Below the pieces are notes generated by a model. The model saw only the letters and a list, made by a program, of their open reading frames with translations. It was not told the DNA's origin and did no database searches. The position numbers were made by a program, and so were the translations under genes. Of a stretch of 64,000 bases of DNA, positions 7,702-15,510 are shown piece after piece. The DNA lies in contig NZ_JAGQCJ010000001.1 of assembly GCF_024346135.1 (NCBI RefSeq), positions 372,001-436,000 of the forward strand. Reading direction: 5' to 3'. This DNA comes from Cyanobium sp. CH-040. Lineage in GTDB: Bacteria > Cyanobacteriota > Cyanobacteriia > PCC-6307 > Cyanobiaceae. Within the stretch, counting starts at the first letter, position 1. Each line of letters starts with the position of its first letter.

Positions 7702-8943
7702 CTAGTGCTGGAAGGCGGGAGCAGTTCTTGCCGCTTGCTGCGCCGCCTCCAGGGTGAGGGCGATCACCTGGCGCTGGGCATGGCTGCCGCCGATGGCCCG
7801 GGCCCGGTGCAGCACCGGGCCGAGGGCGCCCGCGGCCTCGGCCGCGTCCCCACGGCCCCAGGCGTCGAAGCCGCGCAGCAGCGGTGCGCCCAGTTCAGCC
7901 GCAATCGCGGCGCCGTCCCCGCAGACGGCGGGATCCTGCCCGGACTGGGCGGCGATCCAGCGTGCGCTGCGCTCCCGGTCGCCGCTGCCGATCCAGGCCA
8001 TGGCGGCATGCAGGTCGTTGAACACGTACAGGCCCGGCACCGCCACCTGCCGCCACAGGTCGGCCACGCTGCGCCAGCGCTCACCCGCGTCCACCCCCCG
8101 CAGCTGCAGGCGCCAGAGCAGGGAGGAGGCGTCCACCAGGTCCACCGTCACGGCCGAGCGCTGGCCATGGATCGGGCCGTCGAAGAGGTCCAGGGCGGCG
8201 TCGATCTCGTCCAGCTCGAGATGGAAGAGTGCCAGATGCCACCAGTTGTGGATCGCCAGGGCGTTGTCGTCGGCCCAGTACGGCTGCCGCTGCCGCATCC
8301 AGGTGATGCCCTCGCCGGGCCGGTTCTCCATGGCGAACACGTGGGCCACGGCGTGGTGCGCCCAGGCGTTGCGGGGTTCGAGCTCCAGGGCCTGGCGGCC
8401 GTGGGTCTCGGTGAGCCGGTAGTCGCCGTTCTCCTCGCAGCCGAAGGCCAGCATGCCCAGCAGCGCGTGATAGCCCGGATCGCCTGGCTGCCAGTGGGGC
8501 AGGGCCCGCTCCGGCCGGCTGCGCAGTCCGGCGGCATCGCCGCGGTAGAGGTCGACGAGATGGCCGGCCTGCAGGGCGAGGGCATCGCGCGGGTGCTCCG
8601 TGGTCAGCTCGTCGAGGATGCGGCCGGCCTGCCGCCAGTGACCGGCGGCGAAGGCCTCGATCGCCTCGGCGTGACCCCGCTCGCGGGGCTCGAGCGGCAG
8701 ACCGCCCACCCGTGCCAGGTCGTCGCGGGCCACCGCCGGTGCCTCCGGTTCGGTGCTCAGCAGGTGCAGCCAGGCGTGCAGGAGATGGCCCATGGCGAAG
8801 CCGGGCCGCTCCGCCAGGAGCGGCTCCAGCGTGAGCAGGGGGTCGCCCCGGAAGCAGTGGAACTGCTCCAGCGCCTCGCCGTAACGCTGCAGGGTGGTGT
8901 CGTCGGCACCGCTGAAGCGGTTGCCCAGGCTGTCGCTGGTCAT
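7702..8943 (-). CDS. Tetratricopeptide-like protein (TTC38 family)
   Basis: 413-residue soluble protein made of helical repeats. Several segments read as degenerate TPR units, for example around residues 110-140, 180-215 (Q-A-L-E-L-E-P-R-N-A-W-A-H-H) and 235-255. The blocks HHAVAHVFAMENR and HNWWHLALFHLEL resemble tetratricopeptide-repeat protein 38-type proteins. No catalytic motif or signal peptide is visible. TPR scaffolds bind other proteins; the partner is unknown. It starts at ATG 8943 and its stop lies 31 bases from mrpC, so it could share a transcript with the antiporter operon. Confidence 0.7.
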   Translation of the reverse strand: MTSDSLGNRFSGADDTTLQRYGEALEQFHCFRGDPLLTLEPLLAERPGFAMGHLLHAWLHLLSTEPEAPAVARDDLARVGGLPLEPRERGHAEAIEAFAAGHWRQAGRILDELTTEHPRDALALQAGHLVDLYRGDAAGLRSRPERALPHWQPGDPGYHALLGMLAFGCEENGDYRLTETHGRQALELEPRNAWAHHAVAHVFAMENRPGEGITWMRQRQPYWADDNALAIHNWWHLALFHLELDEIDAALDLFDGPIHGQRSAVTVDLVDASSLLWRLQLRGVDAGERWRSVADLWRQVAVPGLYVFNDLHAAMAWIGSGDRERSARWIAAQSGQDPAVCGDGAAIAAELGAPLLRGFDAWGRGDAAEAAGALGPVLHRARAIGGSHAQRQVIALTLEAAQQAARTAPAFQH

Positions 8944-9043
8944 GGGGATCGGCTGCGCTGTGTCGCTGTGTCGACCGTATGGGCGCCGGCCGAGGGCCCA
9001 CCAGGGTCATCCGCGCCGGTTTGGGGCCCTTTCCGCCACACCG

Positions 9044-10630
9044 TCACCGGCGCTGCAGCACCCCCAGCCCCTCGGTGTCGAGATTGGCGATGCGCACCCG
9101 GCTGATCGCGGCCCCCTCCCCGGCCGCCGGGTCGGTCTCGAACACCACGGCGCTGGGCCCCATGCCGTTCTCGCCGGGCGGCTGGTAGCGGAAGGTGTCG
9201 CCGCTCACGTGGGCGAGGGGATAGGGCGTGAGGGCCGGGCCCAGCTGCAGGCGCAGGCCCGCGCCGGTGCGGCTCACCACCGCCTCACCCACATAGGCGT
9301 TGCGGTAGCGGCCCACGTAGGCCTCCAGGGGCTGCGGCGGCAGGGGCCGGGCCGGGGTGGGGACCGCCGGGTAGGCCTGGGCCATCGAGGCGGCCATCAG
9401 CGGCTGCAGCAGCGCCAGGTAATCGCGCTGCACCCCGCCGGTGTGGATCAGGTCGAGCACGCCCAGGGCCAGGGATTCCGGCAGACCCACCGGCGCGGCG
9501 TTGGTGAGCACCACCACCCCGAGCCCCTCCGCCGGCAGCAGGTAGACGGCGGTGGCGGCGCCCATGGCGAAGGCGCCGGAATGGCTCAGCTGCACCGCCC
9601 CCCGGTCGGTGACGTTCACGCCCCAGCCGAGGCCGTAGAAGCCGCTGCGCTCGCTGGAGGGATCGCTCGCCTCCCGGCTCACGCTCAGCGGGCGGTGGGT
9701 GTCGGCCAGGGCCGCCGCCGCCACCAGCCGGCGGCCCTGGAAGCGGCCGCCCCCCAGCTGCAGGCGCAGCCAGCGGCTGAGGTCGTGGGCGCTGGAGCTC
9801 ACCCCGCCCGCCGGCGACTGGGCGTCGGCATTGCGGTGAGGCCCCACCACCCAGCGATCACCGCGGCGCACATGCGGCTGCACCCGGTTGGGCGTGTCGC
9901 GGAAGTCGGCATGGCGGGAGCTGGTGCGCTCCATCCCCAGGGGCCGGTAGAGGCGTTCGGCGGCCAGCTCCTCCCAGCTGCGGCCCTGCTGGCGGGCCAC
10001 CGCCTCGGCGGCGGCGGTGAAACCGAAGTTGGTGTAGGCGTAGGTGGCCCGGAAGCGGTTGCCGAGGGGCTGCAGCGACAGCCGCTCCAGAATCGTGGCC
10101 CGGTCGAAGCCGAGGTCCTCCAGCGGGTCACCGGCATGGTCGCCCAGGCCGCTGCGGTGGGAGAGCAGGTCGCGCAGGGTCACAGAGGCCGCGATCGCCG
10201 GCGGGCCCAGGCGGAAGCCGGGCAGCTGGGTGGTCACCGGAGTGTCCCAGCTGGCCCGGCCGTCGCCCACCAGCCCTGCCAGCACGGTGCTGGTGATCGG
10301 CTTGGAGAGCGAGGCCAGGGGAAACACGGTGTGGGCATCGACGGGCTCGGATCTGCCCAGCTGCCGCACCCCGAAGCCCTTCACCAGCACCGGCTGGTCG
10401 CGGTGCACCACGGCGATCGCGACCCCCGGCACGCCGGTGCGCTGCATCAGCTGCACTGTCAGGGCTTCGATCCGCGCCGTCAGCTCGGGCCCTGCCACCT
10501 CGCCAGGCCCGCCGCCGCGCTGTCCGCCACCGGACTGATCCGCCGCCGCGGCCTGCAGCGGTGGCGGCGGGGTGAGGCTGAGCAGCAGGGCCGCGCAGGC
10601 CGGTGCGGCGATCTGTCGGCAGCCCATCAC
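9044..10630 (-). CDS. Serine hydrolase, class C beta-lactamase/penicillin-binding-protein family, secreted
   Basis: 528 residues. A hydrophobic N-terminus (about 5-20) suggests export. The beta-lactamase fold motifs are complete: S-L-S-K at 107-110 with catalytic Ser107 and Lys110, Y-T-N at 199-201 and H-S-G at 350-352. A C-terminal domain of about 120 residues follows, as in many serine hydrolase (EstB/PBP-related) proteins. It could be an esterase, D-aminopeptidase or peptidoglycan hydrolase; true resistance to beta-lactams cannot be inferred. Two adjacent ATGs (10630 and 10627) make the exact start uncertain. It sits downstream of the glutamine-synthetase-like gene with a hairpin between them. 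Confidence 0.85.
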   Translation of the reverse strand: MMGCRQIAAPACAALLLSLTPPPPLQAAAADQSGGGQRGGGPGEVAGPELTARIEALTVQLMQRTGVPGVAIAVVHRDQPVLVKGFGVRQLGRSEPVDAHTVFPLASLSKPITSTVLAGLVGDGRASWDTPVTTQLPGFRLGPPAIAASVTLRDLLSHRSGLGDHAGDPLEDLGFDRATILERLSLQPLGNRFRATYAYTNFGFTAAAEAVARQQGRSWEELAAERLYRPLGMERTSSRHADFRDTPNRVQPHVRRGDRWVVGPHRNADAQSPAGGVSSSAHDLSRWLRLQLGGGRFQGRRLVAAAALADTHRPLSVSREASDPSSERSGFYGLGWGVNVTDRGAVQLSHSGAFAMGAATAVYLLPAEGLGVVVLTNAAPVGLPESLALGVLDLIHTGGVQRDYLALLQPLMAASMAQAYPAVPTPARPLPPQPLEAYVGRYRNAYVGEAVVSRTGAGLRLQLGPALTPYPLAHVSGDTFRYQPPGENGMGPSAVVFETDPAAGEGAAISRVRIANLDTEGLGVLQRR

Positions 10631-10680
10631 GCTTCAGCCTCGGCTGCCTTCAGGCTGGCAGCACGCAGCAACTCTCCGCC

Positions 10681-10697
10681 GGCGGGCGGATCCCGCC
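10681..10697 (-). terminator. GC-rich hairpin downstream of the glutamine-synthetase-like gene
   Basis: A perfect six-base-pair stem (GGCGGG against CCCGCC) with a five-base loop lies immediately after the stop of the glutamine-synthetase-like gene at 10699 and before the serine hydrolase. There is no T-run, so it would be a weak or factor-assisted terminator, or just a GC-rich coincidence. Confidence 0.3.
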
Positions 10698-10698
10698 C

Positions 10699-12159
10699 TC
10701 AGCCGCCGCTCAGCGGCCAGCAGCACGTGGAGGCGATCAGGTCGACCTGGCTGAGCCCTTCGCCGCGGCGCACCTCCGCGTCCCGGGCCTCCGCCACGGT
10801 GCGGTGCAGCGCTTCACCCATCGCCTCCCGCAGCACCGGGCTGGCCCGGAATGCCACCAGGGCGTCCGCCAGGCTCAGCGGCAGCCGCGGGGCGGCGCCC
10901 GCGGAGGTGGCGGCCGGATCGCCCACCACCGGCGCCGGCAGGGGGCGGGGCTGGCGCAGCGCCTCGCCGATCGCGGCCATCACCCCGCCGAGCAGCAGAT
11001 AGGGATTGGCGCTCAGATCGGCCACCTTCAGTTCCAGCTGGGCGGGTTCACCGGCGGGGCCGGCGGGGATCAGTCGCAGCGCCGCCTCCCGGTTCTCCAC
11101 GCCCCACACCTGGAACGGAGCCGCCCAGCGCCCCGGGGCCAGCCGCAGGAACGACACGTTCAGCGAACAGGCCAGCGGCAGCAGCGCCGGCAGCTGCTCC
11201 AGCAGACCGGCCACCAGGGCTTCCCCCTCAGCGGTCAGTCCCCCGGGGCCGGTGCCGCCGCCGAGCAGCGGACTCCCCTCGCGGGTCGCGCTCAGATGCA
11301 GATGGCCGCCGTTGCCCACCAGGTCGGGCGCCAGCATCGGGCTGAAGCTGCAGCGCAGACCGAAGCGGCTGCTGATCCGCTGGATCACCAGGCGCGCCGC
11401 CACCAGCCGGTCAGCGGCCTGGAGTGGCTCGCCCGGAGCCAGCGACAGCTCGAACTGACCGCTGCCGTATTCCGGGTGCAGCTGCAGCCAGGGCAGCCCG
11501 GCGGCGTCCAGCCCATCGGCCAGGGCACTGAGGTAGTCGAGGCCCTCGATCAACCGGTCGGTGCCGTAGGGCCCACCGGCCACCGCCGCCTGCCAGCCAT
11601 CGGGGCCACCGGCCCGCCCCACCATCCATTCGATCTCGAAGCCGGCCGTCAGTCCCAGCCCCGATCCGCCCGCCTCCGGCCCCGCCAGGGCGGATTGCCG
11701 CCGGCAGAAGCCCCGCTGGTCGAGGGCATACAGGCTGCCGTCCAGATGGTGGCGTTCGCCCGCCGCCCAGGCCCAGCCGGTGTCCGGATCCAGGGGCTGG
11801 ATGGTGTCGAGCACCGGGATCAGCCGCAGATCGCCGTCGGGCCGGGCCAGCGACTGCAGCGGATCGATCAGGCCGGTGGCCCCGAAGGCATCCGCCACGG
11901 GCGAGAAGCCCACGCCGTCGCGGGCCACCTGGGGCAGGCGCTCCAGCGGCACCCCCTTCACCAGCACCGCGCCGCTGTGGTTCACGAAGGTGATCGCCAG
12001 CCGGCGCAGGCCGCGGGCCAGCAGCTCGGGTAGCCGTTCGCCAGCGTGGCGGGCGTCGGCCTCGCGCTGCTCGACGCCGCGCACCGGCAGGGGGAAGTCC
12101 GTCACGGAGGCATCGCGGCCGGCCGGCCCATCCTTGCTGCGATCGGCGCCGCCGGCCAT
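10699..12159 (-). CDS. Glutamine synthetase family protein (gamma-glutamyl ligase-like)
   Basis: 486-residue member of the glutamine synthetase fold, probably not the main ammonia-assimilating enzyme. The recognisable catalytic blocks are FEIEW at 174-178, HPEYGSGQFE at 228-237, NGGHLHLS at 283-290, NREAALR at 356-362 and ELKVADLSANPYL from 376. In the last block the usual arginine that contacts substrate is a lysine (K378). Such divergent members often glutamylate amines such as polyamines. The gene diverges, 26 bases apart, from a cysteine hydrolase plus a GlxA-type regulator, which suggests a small regulated amine/amide pathway. ATG 12159 is the start; part of the first 20-30 residues looks unconserved. 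Confidence 0.8.
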   Translation of the reverse strand: MAGGADRSKDGPAGRDASVTDFPLPVRGVEQREADARHAGERLPELLARGLRRLAITFVNHSGAVLVKGVPLERLPQVARDGVGFSPVADAFGATGLIDPLQSLARPDGDLRLIPVLDTIQPLDPDTGWAWAAGERHHLDGSLYALDQRGFCRRQSALAGPEAGGSGLGLTAGFEIEWMVGRAGGPDGWQAAVAGGPYGTDRLIEGLDYLSALADGLDAAGLPWLQLHPEYGSGQFELSLAPGEPLQAADRLVAARLVIQRISSRFGLRCSFSPMLAPDLVGNGGHLHLSATREGSPLLGGGTGPGGLTAEGEALVAGLLEQLPALLPLACSLNVSFLRLAPGRWAAPFQVWGVENREAALRLIPAGPAGEPAQLELKVADLSANPYLLLGGVMAAIGEALRQPRPLPAPVVGDPAATSAGAAPRLPLSLADALVAFRASPVLREAMGEALHRTVAEARDAEVRRGEGLSQVDLIASTCCWPLSGG

Positions 12160-12185
12160 GCTGAGGCGTCGTTCCCGAGCCGCCC

Positions 12186-12791
12186 GTGCGGACCACGGCC
12201 CTGCTGCTGGTCGATCTTCAGAACGGCACCTGCGGCCCCCCGCAGGCGGAACGGCGGGCGGACTTCCACCGCCGATTCCTGGCGCACACCCTGCCGGCGG
12301 CCCGGCGCGCCCTGGAGCTCAGCCGCGCCGCCGGCCTGGAGGTGATCCACACCGTGATCGCCAATCTCACCGCCGACGGCCGGGACCGCAGCCTCGACTA
12401 CAAACGCAGTGGACTCGGGTTTGCCCCCGGTTCCTGGGACGCAGGGGTGATCGATGCGCTGGCGCCCCTGCCCGATGAGATCGTGCTGCCGAAGAGCTCC
12501 TCCTCCCCGTTCAACTCCACCTGCCTGGATTACGTGCTGCGCAACATCGGCATCCAGGACCTGGTGGTGGCCGGCATCCTCACCGACCAGTGCATCGACC
12601 ACACCGTCAAGGACGCGGCGGACCGCGGCTACCGCGTCACCTGCCTCACCGATGCCTGCCAGGCCGAAACCGCTGAGCGCCACGCTGCAGCCCTGGCGTG
12701 CTTCCGGGGCTATGCCCGCCAGTGCACGGTGGCGGAGTTCGCCGCCGGCCTCGGCCGGCCGGCACCGCGGCCGGAGCGACCGGCGCCCTAG
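12186..12791 (+). CDS. Cysteine hydrolase, isochorismatase family
   Basis: 201 residues with the complete Asp-Lys-Cys triad of the family: D10 in LVDLQNG, K103 in LPKSSSSPF and C136 in TDQCIDHT. Members hydrolyse isochorismate, nicotinamide, ureides or other amides; the substrate here is unknown. The start is GTG at 12186, 26 bases from the divergent glutamine-synthetase-like gene, so the two share a tiny control region. The GlxA-type regulator gene begins four bases after this stop. The context points to amide or amine catabolism rather than siderophore synthesis. Confidence 0.85.
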   Translation: MRTTALLLVDLQNGTCGPPQAERRADFHRRFLAHTLPAARRALELSRAAGLEVIHTVIANLTADGRDRSLDYKRSGLGFAPGSWDAGVIDALAPLPDEIVLPKSSSSPFNSTCLDYVLRNIGIQDLVVAGILTDQCIDHTVKDAADRGYRVTCLTDACQAETAERHAAALACFRGYARQCTVAEFAAGLGRPAPRPERPAP

Positions 12792-12795
12792 GCCC

Positions 12796-13863
12796 ATGCC
12801 CGCCCGGCCGCCTGTCCCGCCTGAAGTCCCGCCGCCCGCCAGCGCGGCGATCCTGGCCTTCCCGGAGGCCACCGCGTCGGTGCTCTACGGCCTCGGCGAC
12901 CTGCTGCATTCCGCCGGCCGCGACTGGGGAATGATCGTGGAGGGACGGCCCGGCGCCCCCCTGGTGGTGCCGCGGATCGTGGCGGCACGGCCGGAGCCGT
13001 TCACGATCGCCAACGGGGTGACGATCGTGGCCGACGCGACCCTGGAGCAGGTGGAACGGCCGGATCTGGTGTGCATTCCGGAGCTACTGATCGCCCCTGG
13101 CGACAGCCTGGCCGGGCGCTACGAGCGCGAGATCGCCTGGCTGCGGCGCTGCCATGCGCAGGGCGCGATCCTGGCGGCGGCCTGCTCCGGCGCCCTGCTG
13201 CTGGCCGAGGCGGGGCTGCTCGACGGCGAGGCGGCCACCACCCACTGGGCCTACTGCGACGCGCTCGCCGAGCGCTTTCCCCGCGTCCGGGTGCAGCGCC
13301 AGCGGGCGCTGGTGGCGGCCGGGGAGGGCCAGCGGCTGATCATGGCCGGCGGCGGTTCCAGCTGGCTCGACCTGGGCCTGTTCCTGATCGCCCGGCTGGC
13401 GGGGGTGGAGGCGGCGATGCAGCTGGCCCGCATCTACCTGATCGACTGGCATCAGGTGGGGCAGCAGCCCTTCGCGCGGCTCTCCCATGGCCGCCAGAGC
13501 CACGACGCCCTGATCGCCCGCTGCCAGGCCTGGGCGGTGACCGGCTTCCGGGAGCGGGCGCCGGTGGCTGCCATGGCCCGGCTCACCGGGCTGTCGGAGC
13601 GCACCCTGGCGCGGCGCTTCCAGCAGGCCACCGGCCTCACGCCGATCCAGTACATCCAGACGGTGAGGATCGAGGAGGCCAAGCAGCTGCTGGAGACCGG
13701 CGACACCGCCATCGAGGCCATCGCCGCTGAACTCGGCTACGAGGATCCGCGCTTCTTCGTGCGCCTGTTCAAGCGCGAGGTGAAGCTCACCCCTGCGCAG
13801 TACCGGCGCAAGTTCGGCCAGCTGCGGGCCGTGCTGCAGACGGCGCGGGGAGCTCCTCGGTGA
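12796..13863 (+). CDS. GlxA-family transcriptional regulator (DJ-1/PfpI-like domain plus AraC HTH)
   Basis: 355 residues. The N-terminal half (about 10-205) is a DJ-1/PfpI-like glutamine-amidotransferase fold with AACSGALLLAE around its nucleophile-elbow cysteine. The C-terminal part (about 240-350) is an AraC-type double helix-turn-helix ending in ELGYEDPRFFVRLFKRE and LTPAQYRRKFG. GlxA regulators typically sense small nitrogenous metabolites such as carnitine, choline or arginine-related compounds and activate nearby catabolic genes. Its place behind the cysteine hydrolase and opposite the GS-like ligase makes those its likely targets. ATG 12796 is chosen; its 3' end overlaps the convergent transglutaminase-like gene by 77 bases. 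Confidence 0.85.
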   Translation: MPARPPVPPEVPPPASAAILAFPEATASVLYGLGDLLHSAGRDWGMIVEGRPGAPLVVPRIVAARPEPFTIANGVTIVADATLEQVERPDLVCIPELLIAPGDSLAGRYEREIAWLRRCHAQGAILAAACSGALLLAEAGLLDGEAATTHWAYCDALAERFPRVRVQRQRALVAAGEGQRLIMAGGGSSWLDLGLFLIARLAGVEAAMQLARIYLIDWHQVGQQPFARLSHGRQSHDALIARCQAWAVTGFRERAPVAAMARLTGLSERTLARRFQQATGLTPIQYIQTVRIEEAKQLLETGDTAIEAIAAELGYEDPRFFVRLFKREVKLTPAQYRRKFGQLRAVLQTARGAPR

Positions 13864-14683
13864 TCACCTCGAAGCCGAGCAGCTGATGCTCACCGAAGGA
13901 GAGCAGGAAGGGCACGTCGCCGGCGTCGCGGCCGCGGGCGATCAGCACCCGGCCGCGGCGGGGGAAGTTGTGGCGGGCGTCGAACACGTACCAGCGGTCG
14001 CCCAGGAACGCCTCGAACCAGGCGGAGAAATCCACCGGCGCCTCCCCCACCGGGATGCCCGTGTAGCCGAGATAGCCGGTGCAGTAGCGGGCGGGGATGT
14101 TCAGGCAGCGGCAGAGGCTGATGGCCAGGTGGGCGAAATCCCGGCAGACGCCGGCAGCGTCGGCGAGGGTCTGGCTGGCGGTCTTGTGGGGCGCCACCGC
14201 GTCGTAGTCGAAGCGGATGCGCTGATGCACCCAGTCGCAGATCGCCTGCACCCGCGGCCAGCCCTCCGGCACCGCCCGGAACTGGTCCCAGGCCAGGGGC
14301 ATCAGCGCCGGCGTGTCGCAGTAGGCGCTGGCCATCAGGAACGGGTAGGTGTCGATCGGCAGCGCCTGCACCGGGCACTGGGGGGCCGAGGGCTCCACCG
14401 GATCGGCGGCGTCCGGGCAGGCGATGGTGGTGGCGTAGCGGAAGCGGGTGATGCCGGCGGGAGCCACCATCCGGCTCCAGCGGTTGCCGTGGCGGTCGAT
14501 GAGCGCCTCGAGGGTGCGATCGGGGTCGAGTTCCACGCGCTCCGGAGACAGCAGCTGCGGCTGCAGGCTGAGGTGGGGGCGCACCAGTGTGAGCAGCGGG
14601 GTGGGCGCTTCACACTGCAGCTCCAGCCGGCAGCCAAGGGCGAGATGCACGGAAGCGGGGCAGAAGCGGAACGACGCCGTCAT
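13787..14683 (-). CDS. Transglutaminase-like family protein (cytoplasmic)
   Basis: 298 residues, no signal peptide. An N-terminal beta-rich domain (about 1-115) precedes a transglutaminase/protease-like core with the nucleophile C180 in AAGVCRDFAHLAI and FDARHNFPRRGR at 234-245. The position usually holding catalytic His (H-A-W) reads S220-A-W here, so catalysis may rely on His238 or be altered. The family includes amidases and peptidases of unknown role. ATG 14683 is the start I favour; upstream sequence in the same frame looks unconserved. It converges on, and overlaps by 77 bases, the end of the GlxA-type regulator gene. Confidence 0.75.
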   Translation of the reverse strand: MTASFRFCPASVHLALGCRLELQCEAPTPLLTLVRPHLSLQPQLLSPERVELDPDRTLEALIDRHGNRWSRMVAPAGITRFRYATTIACPDAADPVEPSAPQCPVQALPIDTYPFLMASAYCDTPALMPLAWDQFRAVPEGWPRVQAICDWVHQRIRFDYDAVAPHKTASQTLADAAGVCRDFAHLAISLCRCLNIPARYCTGYLGYTGIPVGEAPVDFSAWFEAFLGDRWYVFDARHNFPRRGRVLIARGRDAGDVPFLLSFGEHQLLGFEVITEELPAPSAARPAAGRTCAGTAQG

Positions 14684-14760
14684 CTTCGCGGCTGCAGCTG
14701 GCCGGCGGGCCGTGGGCTGTCGCCATGCCAGGGAGTGCGCACCGGGCTCAGACCCGCCGC

Positions 14761-15510
14761 TCACCCCCCGCGCAGCTGCACGTACAGGTGCATCTGCTGG
14801 CTGCCCGGGCTCATCGGCACTTCCTTCACCGTGAGGTAGGGCTGACCCTTCACCAGTTCGCTGAGCTTGCGGAAGCCGTAGTTGCGGGCATCGAAGGAGG
14901 GGTCGTTCTTCTGCAGCAGGCTGCCCACCATGCCCAGCGGCGCCCAGCCGTCGTCCTGGGTCACGGCCGTGATCGCCTCGCACAGGAACGGCTTCAGGGG
15001 CGGGGCGCCTTCGTCGCCGCTCTCGCCTCCCTGCCGCCTGCCGTCAGTGCGGCCGCCGCCGGTGCCGCTGCCGCGCCGCAGGATGTCGGTGTAGAGAAAG
15101 CGGTCGCAGGCGGCCACGAACGCCTTCGGGGTCTTGCGTTCGCCGAAGCCGATCACCAGCAGCCCCTGCTCGCGGATGCGCGTGGCCAGCCGCGTGAAGT
15201 CGCTGTCCGACGACACCAGGCAGAAGCCATCCACCCGGCCGCCGTGCAGCAGGTCCATGGCGTCGATGATCAGGGCCGAATCGGTGGCGTTCTTGCCGCT
15301 GGTGTAGCTGAACTGCTGCACCGGCACGATCGCGTGCACGTTGAGCACCTCCTTCCAGCTGCCCAGCTGCGGGGTGGTCCAGTCGCCGTAGGCCCGTTTC
15401 ACGGTGGCGGTGCCCACCTGGGCCACCTCGGCCAGCAGGTCGCTGATCACCGCCGCCTGGGCGTTGTCGGAGTCGATCAGCACTGCCAGGTTGGGGGCTT
15501 CGCGGCTCAT
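14761..15510 (-). CDS. NYN-domain protein with C-terminal OST-HTH/LOTUS domain
   Basis: 249 residues. The N-terminal NYN (PIN-like) domain at about 5-140 shows the acidic residues expected of a metal-dependent ribonuclease: LIDSDN at 11-16, TDSALIIDAMDLL and SSDSDFTRLA. A glycine/charge-rich linker (about 150-170) leads to a C-terminal OST-HTH/LOTUS-type winged-helix (about 175-248, GSLLQKNDPSFDARNYGFRK), which in this family binds RNA. An RNA-processing or RNA-decay role is likely. ATG 15510 overlaps the glcF stop as ATGA, so its expression is probably coupled to glcF. Confidence 0.85.
   Translation of the reverse strand: MSREAPNLAVLIDSDNAQAAVISDLLAEVAQVGTATVKRAYGDWTTPQLGSWKEVLNVHAIVPVQQFSYTSGKNATDSALIIDAMDLLHGGRVDGFCLVSSDSDFTRLATRIREQGLLVIGFGERKTPKAFVAACDRFLYTDILRRGSGTGGGRTDGRRQGGESGDEGAPPLKPFLCEAITAVTQDDGWAPLGMVGSLLQKNDPSFDARNYGFRKLSELVKGQPYLTVKEVPMSPGSQQMHLYVQLRGG

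Noticed and set aside
9044-10630. Antibiotic-resistance beta-lactamase
   Set aside because: Motifs are those of the wide serine hydrolase family; the extra C-terminal domain and context argue against a resistance enzyme.
8894-11002. 702-codon open frame on the plus strand
   Set aside because: Antisense to the serine hydrolase, whose catalytic motifs are intact on the minus strand.
14684-14760. Possible tRNA or small RNA in the gap between two minus-strand genes
   Set aside because: No cloverleaf with a T-arm GTTC and matching acceptor stem could be drawn; it is probably the promoter of the transglutaminase-like gene.
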